From: Bryum argenteum
Lineage: Eukaryota; Streptophyta; Bryopsida; Bryales; Bryaceae
Reading direction: 5' to 3'
NCBI GenBank assembly: GCA_037043015.1
Contig: CM073322.1
Location: 6,025,601 to 6,089,600 of the forward strand
Length of the DNA: 64,000 nucleotides
This document shows, in pieces, positions 33,501 through 44,910 of this stretch (position 1 is its first letter; each line of letters begins with the position of its first letter). The position numbers and the translations under genes were made by a program. The notes below the pieces were generated by a model. That model searched no databases, had not been told where the DNA came from, and was given only the letters and a program-made list of their open reading frames with translations.

Positions 33501-36094
33501 CCTCTATGCAGCCCATTGAACCCTGCACGATCGGTAAGTTCCTCAAAGAGTTAGCTTTTTATTTCTGTGATGAATGTGTTAGTCATTGTACTGAAACAAT
33601 ATGCAAGAATTGGTGGAACCTGGGCTCCTATTGGAATTTGTTGGGTCTCGTCTTAGAACTTGCCGGGAATTCCTTGAACCTTCGCCAGCTCCGGCAGCCC
33701 TGAAGCCCCGACAACCTGCCCTCGTTTGTGGTGACTGAGAACCACCTCGCTGCAGCCCTATGCCGGTGGCGGCGTTGTCGTTGTAGTGCCAGTATTCCCT
33801 CTGGAAGATCCGGCAGTGCCTGGACAGAGAATAGGTTTCCCGATGCACCTCCAGTCCAACGGAGGTTTACTCCCGTCAGCATTCAGTCCCGGCAGCCGCA
33901 GCAGCCTTGAAGCCCCGGCAGCCTCAGCAACCTTGAAGCCCCGGCAGCCTTTACGATCCGGCAGCCCGTGCATTGTTTGGGATGAACATCCGCACTATGA
34001 CCCTCTGCGGGTGGCGTTGTTGGCATGGCAGTACCGAAAATCCTCGCTGAAGCCTTGCAATGTTTCGAGGAGAATCCGCAGGCTGAAGCTCCACCATTCC
34101 ATCGGGGGTGCAGCACCGCCAGCCCTTCGTCCCGCCAGCCCCGGCAGGTCTTGGAGGACAGGCAGCCTTGGAGCCCCGGCAGCCCCGGCAGCTCTGAAGA
34201 CCCAACTGCCCGTTAGCGTAATTGTTGCCCGACGCACCACCTTGGTCTGCCCCCCTGCCGGCGTCGGCGTTGCTGTGGCTTGGCCGGCAGTGCCTGCTGA
34301 AGCCCCGGTACTGCTGTCTGTGAATCAGTTGGTGTTCTCCACCCCCTTCAGTTCGTCGGAGTTGAAGCTTCGGCAGCTTAAGTCCCGTCAGCTGACGCCC
34401 CGGCAGCCATGGCAGCATGAAAATCCCGATAGCCTTGAATGATATCAACAGGCCGTTTTGAACGTTGATGCCCCGGCCGTGCCTTGAATGTTATCAAGAG
34501 GCCTGATTGTAGCCCCTCCAATTCGTGATAACCGATACTCCACCTCGCTGTGTCCCTCTGCCGGTGGCGGCGGTGAAGTAGCTCTGTCGGCCGTCCTTTA
34601 TAAAACCCCAGCCGTGCCTTGAAAGGTATGAGCATACCTTTTTGAAGCCTCTCCAGTCCGTCGCTGGTGTAGCTCCGCCAGCCCTGAAGCCCCGGCAGCC
34701 CTTGTCGCCCGTGCAGCCCCGGCAGTTCTCCAGAAGTTTTTCCGATGCTTACGCAAGGAGCGCATGATTGTCGTCGTCGAAGGCGCCGTGGGCTGCGGTG
34801 TGGGCTGCGGTGTCGGCAGCGGTGTGAGCTGCGGTGTAGGCTGCGGTGTAGGTTGCGGTGTGGGTTGCGGTGTGCGCTGCGGTGTGGTCACCCGGTTCCA
34901 TCAACAGCTTTGGGTGCGGCATCACGTGGTTCAGCCTTGGCTGTTGAAAGGGGAAGTGTCGGCTCTCCTGAGAACTCTCGAGTCCCACCTTCGGCTGACC
35001 AGTTCAGCGCTGTTTGTGGCAATGAGCAGTCGCGGCACCAAGACTTCCGTTCTCTTGCCGGCTTTGACACTTCATTTGGCACTGCCAGCCCTATTGCACA
35101 TTTGCGAGCAATAGGAATTCTTGTTGCAAGTTTGTATTAAAGAGATGATTGACTTTTTATTATTAATTGCTATCGGTTTGTCAGTACTAAATCATATCTT
35201 TTGATTTTATATGATGTGCAGACCTATATCTCCAAAGCCGTCGTTATGGTGCGGGCGCTGCCATCTACTTGTCGTCGTCAGCCTATCCAGCTCGACATCA
35301 AACTCAATCCATTCACACCAGCCCTTGACCTGAACAAGCAAGACATGCTCTTCAACGCCATCGACGAGCAGAGTATTCTTCGGAGGAAGTCGGATGGCAA
35401 GCCATGGCGGGGTCCGAAACAACGCACTGAGCTTTTCTTCAAGCCCCTGATTTATGGAATGTGTCCTGAGCGTGGCTTAGTACTGGACTTTGCAGCTTCG
35501 ACGGGTTAGTGATCGGTTGCTAATTCTAATGTAAATTTGCTTCTTTCTTATTCGGAATTAGTCATTGAATTTATTGAATGAAACTAACTTTGACTCTTAT
35601 CTGACCGCAGGCGCATCAGTACAGGCAGCGCGGTCTCTCAACCGCAACATTCTCGCTCTGGAGGGGGACCGCGAGATTTATACTGAGGTTCTATTACCAC
35701 TCACCGTCCAAGCGCTGCCACCACCAAACACACCGATTGCATCAAACGCAGGCAATGGCGACGACTCTCCAATCCGGGCTGAACATCGCGATGGATTTTG
35801 TGAGTGCGACTCAACTGCGTGATTGATTTTTGGAATTTGATAAGTGCTTCTTTCATTAATCTAATCATCTTGTGTGTTTTTTTGTGCAGTTTAGTGAGTG
35901 TCTTTGATAGACTCTCCTCGCTTCAAATCAGTCCTCCAGTATCTTTTAATCTTCCCTCGTACGCAGAAGGCTTAGCAGAGGCTTACGCCATAGTTTCCTC
36001 AGACTCCTCCCCGGATATTGTTCCGCGGTGGCCTTGTTATCATCCGGGGGTGAAGCGTTACTTGGACTTGAGCGCCTCGGAGTCTGACTCCTGA
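30527..36094 (+). CDS. ParB-like / DNA-methyltransferase-like fusion protein, copy A (1103 aa, open)
   Basis: Eight exons: 30527-31203, 31329-31524, 31596-32006, 32097-33101, 33183-33533, 35222-35504, 35611-35799, 35895-36094. They join in phase (3312 nt, 1103 residues). The N-terminus is acidic. Around residues 80-210 is a ParB/sulfiredoxin-like domain with MFHVWDGNHRLEAW and a following helical HVQLNLVHKLYRVQRIG segment. A long middle region (about 300-700) of unknown fold contains a basic patch (SRRKRKPRPP). The C-terminal part has beta-class methyltransferase order. An IDLMLAEYPDG segment sits where DPPY is expected; then RTELFFKPLIYGM and VLDFAASTGASVQAA follow, then LNRNILALEGD, the SAM-binding half. 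The DPPY motif is degenerate, so catalysis is doubtful. Most introns are short, but intron 5 is 1.69 kb. The start may lie further upstream (see 26056). ParB plus N6/N4 methylase pairs are known mainly from bacteria and phages. Confidence 0.7.
33650..35090. repeat. GC-rich minisatellites filling intron 5 of copy A
   Basis: CCCCGGCAGCC-type words (with ..TTGAAGCCCCGGCAG..) recur many times between 33690 and 34720. A 12-bp repeat of the form GCTGCGGTGTGG, about eight to ten units, spans 34790-34890. Frames stay open on both strands for that reason. The intron ends (33534 onward and 35090-35221) match those of copy B, but the interior does not. Confidence 0.85.
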
Positions 36095-36230
36095 GCATGT
36101 TTTTTTTGAGTTTACTATTCAGTATTATGTGTTTTTTCTTATCTTATACAGCAGTTCATACTACATTGCTTGAGACTAAAGAATCCGAATGTATCAAGTT
36201 TTAGTGTTATTAAACTCACCTTTTTCGTGT

Positions 36231-36383
36231 GACAGCGCACTACTACCACTGCTGCGAAGAAGGTCTAAACTCTCTATTTCTACAAGAAAGGCACTGCACA
36301 AGGAAGTTGAGAAGCATGCACTCGATGTCATAAATCGTATCATTCTAGCATTGTCAAACGAGGCAGCGCTGGAAGTAATTTAG
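36231..36383 (+). CDS. Possible alternative last exon, copy A
   Basis: A CAG-preceded frame encodes a basic, helical peptide (LLPLLRRRSKLSISTRKALH, then EVEKHALDVINRI) and ends at TAG near 36383. The counterpart at 46732-46882 keeps the frame with mostly synonymous or conservative changes, which suggests constraint. It could be an alternative 3' exon of the methyltransferase gene or a separate small gene. Confidence 0.4.
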   Translation, partial: DSALLPLLRRRSKLSISTRKALHKEVEKHALDVINRIILALSNEAALEVI

Positions 36384-36636
36384 ACATCAGCACTAGACAT
36401 GTAATTTTAACATCATCACCATATAAAAAACAAGCATTCATGTGTTAATGTCTCATTGCATTCCAAATTTCCAACAAGTTCCCGATCATGTTTTAACCGC
36501 CCTCTATACACGAATCACAAAACATTTAGATCATCTAATTCGTACTCAAGCATTACCAGTCATTTTCATTGCTTAGAGTCGTCAACCACATTGTCTACAT
36601 TCAATTCACATAGCTTTATCACCTTCTTTCAAAGCT

Positions 36637-37117
36637 TCATGACGTACTAATATCTGTTTGTTCAAGCGCAATATATCCCTTCTGAAATGCCGCCTCATCT
36701 AGCAAACCATGCATATGTTCAGGAAAGCATACGAAACAAGTCCAGCAGATGTCTCCGGCCGCTATCACTTCTTCGATTAGGTCGTCACCATAATTACGAA
36801 CGATGCACGTCGCTCACCAACATAATTCGCAGCAACTGCACGCGATGAGATCGTCTGTCTTTCCACACCAATAGCACGTATCGACATCCTTTGCCTACAC
36901 AGAACCAATTCCAAATCAGAAGCACCTCACAATTAATCGAACTCGAACCTTACCACCTTACATGCTTCTAAACGTCGTTGCTCCTCTCAATCCGATGCTC
37001 CAGAAATGCCACGCATATCGCACACATTACAACGTCGAGTTCCGCATGAAAATCCAAGTCGTCCAAACTTTCTATTTCTTCCCCGCAAGCTGTGCATGTC
37101 AATGTCCTCTCCGCCAT
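36637..37117 (-). pseudogene. ADD-type zinc-finger gene, copy A (two nonsense codons)
   Basis: Same two-exon model as the copy at 47147-47652: ATG at 37117, second exon from 36894 down to 36637. The first zinc half reads CTACGEE...CAIC. Codon 50 is TAG (plus-strand CTA at 36968-36970), where copy B has CAG. In the second half the cysteine after CELCW is replaced by TGA (plus-strand TCA at 36814-36816), where copy B has TGC. The remaining ADD ligands (CYWCG, CSCC, ATCIVRNYG) are still visible. It is convergent with the ParB-methyltransferase gene, whose stop is 543 bp away. Confidence 0.75.
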
Positions 37118-38580
37118 TGTCAGCATAAGTACCTGCAAATACAAACCGAGCTTCTAAGTGAACCGGACTGCTACAAACACATCGTCAATTAACCATCCGG
37201 TATCTCAAGTGCGAGAAAAAAGGTTCTACGACCTACGTCGACAACCGACTGTCCATCACAAGATCCTTACTGCGCTCACTTCAGTTCTAACATGTTCTAT
37301 GTCGAGCAGCAAATGCGCTTGCGAATACACACCTCTCTCAAATTTCGATTAACTAAGTACACGAGAAATGTGATGAAGTCCAGTACAAAATCGAGCACAA
37401 CTAGTAATGCTGGATTCCCAACATAAACAATGCAGACCGATGAGTCCCGCAAATCGTGCTGACTGTAATCCAGAGTCAAGTTTTCAGCCTTGACCAGATA
37501 ATGAGAGCCGCGACAACCGCTCCATTATACTGAAAGCCGACGCATGCTATTGACCTGCCTTTGGTACGCCATATGTGCGACATTGACATGTCGGAGATTA
37601 GCATGGGAGAGGTGGCTGTCACCTCGGTGCATGCTTCGAGGGCGACTGACAGGAATGTGGCTGACAGCTAACTTACCATAGCATTTATTCTTGAGTACCA
37701 TAAATAATTCCTTACATCGATCCTCCCATCTTATGCATGTACATCAGATTTCTACCTCTATTTTTTAGATTACTCTCCCCAAACAATACTCGTTCACATT
37801 TCAATTGATTGTGAGGTGACAATGAATCTTCTCGACAATTCAGCTATTTCTATCTACGTCCGATTGCTTACATGGATCAAGCCGACTTGTTGTAAGCCCA
37901 CGATACGGACTCCATAACTTGCATCCATTGCGGACCTGTCCACCGGACAAAATTCCAAGTAAACAAACTCGGAACTCAAATCAACATTCACAAATGAGCA
38001 GAAAGCAAAATATTTCACTTACCTTTGTCCAAATCGCCTCATCCCAGAACTCCACATAAAGTTCACACATTCCCAATCTTACACCACAACCCACGCCCTC
38101 ACTGTTCTTGATCATCGTTACATTCTACCACATCCAACACTAGATACCAGGTGCTAAACACGGCAAAACAAACACTTGATTGTCTCCGTGTTCATATTTC
38201 AGTCTGGTGTCCTCTCCAAGAAAATATGCCCTCAGTCAGCGTATTGATGGCACAAAGTAGCAGCAGCACACAATGTCGGAGATACACCTCCGGCAACGTG
38301 GCCAATACAAGAGAGCACGCCTCGCAACCCTAGACCCTAAACTAAAAATCTCGGCTGATTGATGACGTCAGCCCTAATTTGGTCCTTCCATTACAATTTC
38401 CAAATGACGTGAACTATTAGCCGGTGCCACGAGGTACTAAATTTCTGTATGCAACACTATTATCAAGATGATTTTGAACTCCATTTCCACGGGTTTAGGA
38501 CATTCCACGGAATTGCACACCACTTCTTTATCTTTTTTTTCAAAATTTGGATACACTTTGATGACTTCCAAATGTTAAAA
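37118..38580. other. Conserved part of the duplicated unit, possible small minus-strand gene
   Basis: Nearly identical to 47653-49110 apart from small indels. On the minus strand short splice-bounded frames are visible. In the copy B coordinates they are 48551-48643 (MIKNSEGVG... to IWTK) and a following exon with FVYLEFCPVDRSAMDASYGV, then the segment near 47832-48014 (LTLDYSQHDLRDSS). I do not recognise the product. Confidence 0.4.
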
Positions 38581-38589
38581 TAGTCATTA

Positions 38590-38666
38590 AAAATCTGCTC
38601 AATGAGCAGAAAAGTCTGCTCACTGCTCATCGGTTTCTGCTCACTGCTCGCACAGCTGCAATCCTG
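38590..38666. repeat. TGCTCACTGCTC terminus, right boundary of copy A
   Basis: CTGCTCAATGAGCAG, CTGCTCACTGCTCA, CTGCTCACTGCTCGCAC, ending GCAATCCTG at 38666. Read from the other strand it starts CAGGATTGCAGC and resembles a hAT-type end with internal repeats. The homology between copies A and B stops exactly here. Confidence 0.75.
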
Positions 38667-40590
38667 CCACTTGTGGCGGCACACGCACAAGAACAACTCG
38701 CCCTCGCCGGGACACTCGCACTCGCTCTCTTACAAGGACCCTTAGATAGGCACAGTCGTGGCGGCAACGCTCCGGGCAAACCAGTAGTGTCGCGCACCCA
38801 TAAAAAGTCACTCGCAATCGCCGGGACATACGCAGTCCCACTCGTACTATGGCAATCGAACTGGGAACTTCACACAGGCACAGCCATGCCATGGTCATGG
38901 TATCCAGGTGGCGGCATACCAACAAAGAGACAATCGCACTTGCAACAGACAGTCACTCTCATCACAACCATCTCCGATTTCGCGCTATCTGGTCTGAACG
39001 CAAGTGCTACGGTTGCTTGGCTTTTCCACCTCTCAATTTTGCAATTTGCTTTCAGTGTAGCTTATTGATCCTGTTTATCCAAGTTGCTAAACCTTCATTA
39101 TCGATCTGTGCAGGACGAGAATTGGGTCATCAAACGGGACACACGCCGCGGAACGGTCGCTCTCGCACTGGCTCACTTGTCTTGGTGGGACGCTCGTGGC
39201 AGGTGGCTCGTGGCGGCACACCCGCACGGGGCCACTTGCAATTACACCGAGACACTCTTACTTGCATCGCACTGTCAATCGAACTGGGACCGTGGCAATG
39301 AAACAGACGTGGTGGGACGCTCGTGATGGGCCAGTAGTGGCGGCACACCTGCAAGGGACCATTCGCATTCGCCGTGACACTCGCACTCCCACTCGTATTA
39401 TGTCACATGAATTAAGACCTTTCCACACGCAAAGTCGTGGTGGGACGCTTGAGACCGGTTACAAGTCGCGGCACACCAGCTCCGGACACTCGCACTTGCA
39501 GTGGGGCAGTCGAACTGCAATGGGACAGTCGAACACGACTTTCTTTTGTTTACGCTAAGGTTGTTTGGCTTTTCATTCTTTCGACAGTGTGATGAGCTTT
39601 CACTTTTGATAGTCTGTTACTTCGAAATGCTAATCCAGGATATATGATCCTTGCAGGAAGGGAACTTGGGTGACCCGGACACTCGTCGTGGGAAAGACGC
39701 TAACGCACTGGGACACGCGCAGACACGCGCAGTGGGTGACTCGCACTTCGTATCTCGTGGAGGGACGCTTGTAGCGTGTTGATTGTGGCGGCACAATGGC
39801 ATTGGGAAACTCGTACTCGATTTGAGACACTACAGGCGGGGCATTCATCGAGTCGTCGTACATGCTGAAATTTGGCAAATTGCAAGCTGGAAGCAGGCTA
39901 GTTGCCATGTCTTGAATGAGCTCAGGTTGTCGTGGACTCACCATGAGAGAGTCCGTGTTTATTCCTGCGGATCAAGCACGAATTTTAGTAGGCCTCGACC
40001 TGGGAGATGTCTTGCTGGGAGCTGTTCTGCCTTGATTATGGTACCCAGGTGTGTATTAAGAGTACCTTATGTCTTGGCTCTTGCTTCCGAAGTTTGTGCG
40101 TGTGTATGTGAATGTGAGTACGTACATGAGGTGAGCATGTTGACAATCGCGGAAATGGCAATAAGTTTTATAACAGTCTTGTGTGATGATCCTGCAGCCA
40201 GATGCACGAATATGCAAAGTGACATGTCGGTGGAAGAAGGTCATGAGGCTTTCCACAAGATTCTCGACGAGACAGGAGCCGGCCACCACTATGATCAACG
40301 AGGTGCGCACGGGCACGTACCGCTGGCTCTTGCTCCATTTGCAGCTCATGTAACGTGAGCTCATCGTTATCAGCTCTACCGTTCCAAGATTAGTGCTGAT
40401 ATTGCCCGCTTTGATTGTGCTGTGAAGTTTGGAAGGAGTTCGTAGACCTGGCCCTCGACAGCTATAGCCCCGCATCCGAGCACACACCATCGAGAACCAC
40501 CTTCACGACACGGCGGACGCTGATTCCAATGTCCCGCTGAAACGGCTTTTGGGAAATGCTTAAACGTTGTTCTAACAATCTGATGTTGTA
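38667..40590. repeat. GTGGCGGCACAC / GGGACACTCGCACT minisatellite field between the copies
   Basis: The words GTGGCGGCACAC and (G)GGACACTCGCACT recur many times up to about 39840, with AT-richer breaks at 38970-39100 and 39540-39650. The same vocabulary fills intron 5 of copy B. From about 40200 a frame (MSVEEGHEAFHKILDETG) precedes copy B and might be a 5' exon, but no counterpart is seen before copy A. Confidence 0.7.
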
Positions 40591-43500
40591 ATTTTGCAGA
40601 TGGAGGTAGAGCTGGTGATGACGCCATGGAGGATGCTGACGGCAACGTCCCAAAGGAGTCAGATGTTGCAGATGAAGGATGTGCACATGACGAATTCCCT
40701 GCTCTCGAAGTAGAAGAAGAAGAGCAAGCGGATGCTGACGTGCTATCGGAGGCCGATGTGAATAAGGAGGTCAACAATCTTGTCAGTTCGGAAGCTGCCA
40801 AGAGTGTCTCTAAAATTCAGCAATTGCGCTTCCAACCAGTTCACAAATCGCGAATGTGTATCCCGCTTTGTCGAATGTTGGGACTGCCAGTTGTAAGGCC
40901 AGCGATGAAATCCGACATAGCCAGACTCCATGATCACTTTCGTGATGTTGGCTACGTGGAAGGTCAAGGAGTCTTCTATGTTGTGATCGAGAACGACAAC
41001 AAGGAACCAGGCAAGGTGAAGACGGTGGACGTGACGCCAGAAACCATTGCCTCGTGGAGCCCTAATTGGGTGAAGGTAAATGCCGAATTTGAGGATTTCT
41101 TGCAAGCTGATCCTGACCTTCAGAAGTTTTCAGGGAAAATGTTTTACGTTTGAGACGGAAACCACCGGTTGGAGGCCTGGTTGCCATACATCAATGCAGA
41201 GAAATCCCACGATCCATCATGGCATTTCAGGGTCGATTGCATCTTGCTTGACCTTAAAGGTGACAACATGACCGCGTTGACGGCGCTCCACGAAATAAAC
41301 TGGTAAGTCACGTACCGTATTTTGTATTTTAACTTGCTCAAGCTATTTATCTTGCGTGTGTGTTGGACTTTGAGCTGAAAGCTGGTTGTGAGAGTTGACT
41401 CGTACAAACCTTAAATTTTAATCTAATTTGTTCCATGTGCAGGCGAGTGGAGAATAGTCATGTTCAGTTGAACCTTGTGCACAAACTCTACCGGGTGCAG
41501 AGGATTGGGCGGCAAGACGTGTCGTACTTCAAAGGGATAATTACAGCGGAGGAAGAAGCAGCATCCAACCTCAAAAACCTTACGAAGTCCACATGGTTTA
41601 AGCTTACCGCCAGTGCACTTTGCAATGTCTTGTACCAGGTATGCATCATTGAATTTGATTGACAACGATGATAAGCGGAATTCTCGACTTACTTGGATGG
41701 CTTTTGCAGACGGAGTTTGCTCAAGAAGCGGCAAAGGCGGCCTCGGATTTTAGGCTTGATTGTCAAGCAGGCAAGTTTACTGCAGCAAGTATCCACGATG
41801 CTGTCAACAAACGTGTGCAAGAGAAGAAAACTTCGCTATTGAGCGAGTTAAGGAAGCAGTTACCGATTTGCCACCCCGATAATACTCCCAGGTTCCTCGA
41901 ACTCGTCAAGGAGCATTACGAGACGTTCCGGGAGATTGAGATGTCTCAAGAGAAACTGTGGTATTTCGCGATCTCTGCAATGGACATCGACACGAAGCTC
42001 CTTTGGTTGGAACGGTGGAACAAGCCGCCCAAGTTCCGTGAGAATCAGCGCTTTCCCAAGGTTGGGTTCAGTGAGCAAACCTACTTGAACTTCCTGAACA
42101 AGGCGACGTGGTGGTCTCAGGTATACATTCCAACCACTTTCCTATTCTGTTTGGTCTCATGTTGTTGCCATATTTACTCTAACATTTTTGGTGATGTGGC
42201 CTACGCAGCTATCCATTGCTGTTGCAAAGGATTTTGAAGACGAGATGAACATGGGTAGACAGGAGATTAACTACAACCCACCGGGTGCAGAGGAGCCGAT
42301 CGACACCGTAACCGAGTATGTCGAGAGGATGCGAATCGCGTTATGGGAGAACGCATTTTTCAGGGAATTCTCCATCAAAGACAAGAAGCTGAACAAGGAA
42401 GGAGGAGGGAAGGGAGTTCACAAGAACAACCCTCCTGAGAAGCAGCCAAATTTCGAGAAGGCTTCTTCGAGAGTCCTTTACCGGTATGTGAAGCACGTTC
42501 TTCTCCCGGCGAAGGCTATTTCGAAGTCTCCTACGAGCTTCGTCAACTACACGAATACGAGCGATGAGAAGTGTATGTATACTGCTGCACAGCTTAAGGA
42601 GTACAAGAAGCACCACTATGTACCATGTGGTTGGTACATGGACATGCCTAAGGGTATGTTCCCGGAGTTCGAAGAGGACCTGATTTCCAAGCTTGAGCCC
42701 GAGCTAATGAAGTTGAAGGCAGTCATCAACCTAGACGACAGTCAGGCCACCACGAGTAGGCGTAAGCGCAAACTCCGTCCTCCCGTGGTGTCCCCACCTG
42801 CTGCCGCCCCTCTGGATGCGAAGGTTGATGACGATATCAAGCGATTCCGAAGGAGGCTGCTTTTGGAGACGTTAGACGGGCTATGCCCCCCGTCGACGCC
42901 GATATGACCATTGAGGATCACTTTGAGAGCAGTCCTGCTCACAATGAACGTGGTCCGCCGCAGAAGAAAGCTCGCCTCGGTCATGTTTCGGGAAAGTCTT
43001 CTGCAAACGCCACCGACACCATGATTGCAGCCGAAAGCTCCATGCTTCCTTCTGCAATTCGTGGGATGATGCTTGATATTCACCCAATAGGGGCTCCAAC
43101 TGGCGCTCGTGTCAAAATAATCAACGACACGTTAGTGCGTTGGTGGGATCTGAAGAAGATGACAGGCTCCTTTCCTGAGGAGTTCGAGGATGCAAAGAGC
43201 TTCCTTTCTGAGGTAAACCACTTCTTCCTTGTTGAGTTCCATTACTTGTAATTAAATGAAGTCTTGATGTTACCTGATATCTACGCATGACAGGTTTCCG
43301 TAGGTCGCCGCTTGTATTTCGAAGGCGTACCCGAAGTCGGTCGGCCTGGCATCGATTTGATGCTGGCGGAGTACCCAGATGGACTGCGTGTTCCAGGAGT
43401 ATCCGATCCCGAGCACCAGATTCCACGCTGGAATTCCGATCAAGAAACATTTCTGAAGACAATCGCCGAATTTGCGTACAGGTACCTGCATGAAGACGGG

Positions 43501-44214
43501 GCGATTGTAATCTTTTACCCGGATTCATATGCCGTGCGTAAGAAGATCGAGGCGTTCACATCGAACTTCAACCTCAAGATTGCGCTCGAGTGGAACATCC
43601 TCAACTCGCTTCCACTATGCAGCCTATTGAACCCTGCACGATCGGTAAGTTCTTCAATTTGTTAGTTTTTTTGTTTGTGGTATGATGGTTATAGCCCAGG
43701 GCACAAGCTGTAGGACAGTCGCACTCGCACTCGCACTGGGTCACTTGCACAAGGTCAGACGTAATTGGACACTCCTGGTGGGACGTGGGACACTCCTCGT
43801 GGGACGCTGGCGATGGGTTACTCGTGGCGGCACTCATCTTGCGACTCACTTGCAAGCGAACCAGGACTGTATCTCGCCCAAGCTAAGACCCTCAGACGCC
43901 CTGCCGACACCGACGTAGTCCACTCCTGGATTCATCGCCAGCTTCGGGCGCGTCAGTCCCGAGCATGTTTCTCATTGTGAGGCCGTGTTGGAGCGCTCTG
44001 CGGTGGTGATGGTTGCACACGATGTGTCTTGTGGAGTCGCGGTAGTCTTCAGCGCGGATTTCATGGCGGCCGTGCTCCAATTGTGGTGGACGGAATTCAG
44101 CAGAGCCGCGAGTCCAGTGGTGTGTAGGCACGCCATTGAAGTTCTGGACACGAAGGCAAACTACTTGACTCAGATCCCTGCCCCGAGAATGTCAACTCCC
44201 GACGCCACTCAGCC

Positions 44215-44425
44215 ATGATACGGAGCGGACCACGGGCGAAGAATGTCGCCACTCAGCCACTGCTTCTCGGACATGATACGGAGCGGACCACGGGCGAAGA
44301 ATGTCGCCACTCAGCCACTGCTTCTCGGACATGATACGGAGCGGACCACGGGCGAAGAATGTCGCCACTCAGCCACTGCTTCTCGGACATGATACGGAGC
44401 GGACCACGGGCGAAGAATGTCGCAT
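44215..44425 (+). repeat. 58-bp tandem repeat, nearly four units
   Basis: ATGATACGGAGCGGACCACG starts at 44215, 44273, 44331 and 44389 with a constant 58-bp period and virtually identical units, so the amplification is recent. The fourth unit is partial. Confidence 0.95.
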
Positions 44426-44814
44426 CCATGGTGGTGCTGCTTTATCGTGAGCCTCTGCTAATTTATTGTGGAGCTCATTTATCGTGACCAGCATTTCCCG
44501 CCGCGGCTGACAACCCCTTGCCGCCGGCTCACGCATAGAGCACCAGTATTTCTTCGAGTGTCGGGGCTGGCAGCTCACCCTTGGAGTCGGCAGACCTCCC
44601 CAATTGATGGCGGCTTCAGGCCAAGAGGGCGAAGGCGTCCTGGGGTTGGCGAGGGCCTCCCGAACGGCACCAATGGCAGCATCCAGAATCCCTGAGAGCA
44701 GGGTCTCGGCTGACACCCCCTTCGCAACGGCCACCCTCCTTGCGCGCCGGAGTCGGCAGACACCTGTAAGGCGCCGACACACGCTCAGTGAGTCGTTACA
44801 TCACTGTGCCTGCC

Positions 44815-44910
44815 GGGACCGGCAGCTCCGCCTTGGGGCCGGCAGACCTCCTCGCAAGCCGGCAGCTCCGCCTTGGGGCCGGCAGACCACCTCGCAAGCC
44901 GGCAGATCAC
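44815..44910 (+). repeat. 41-bp tandem duplication
   Basis: GGCAGCTCCGCCTTGGGGCC followed by GGCAGACC.CCTCGCAAGCC occurs twice in a row. Confidence 0.85.

Noticed and set aside
34600..35140. Overlapping open frames on both strands with Cys-Gly-Val or Thr-Ala repeats
   Set aside because: They are translations of a 12-bp intronic minisatellite inside intron 5 of copy A.
37832..38140. Minus-strand small frames considered as a plant resistance-protein C-terminal domain
   Set aside because: The resemblance was too weak and the exon linkage is unproven.
44215..44425. 58-bp repeats considered as a CRISPR array
   Set aside because: Units are identical along their whole length, so there are no unique spacers.
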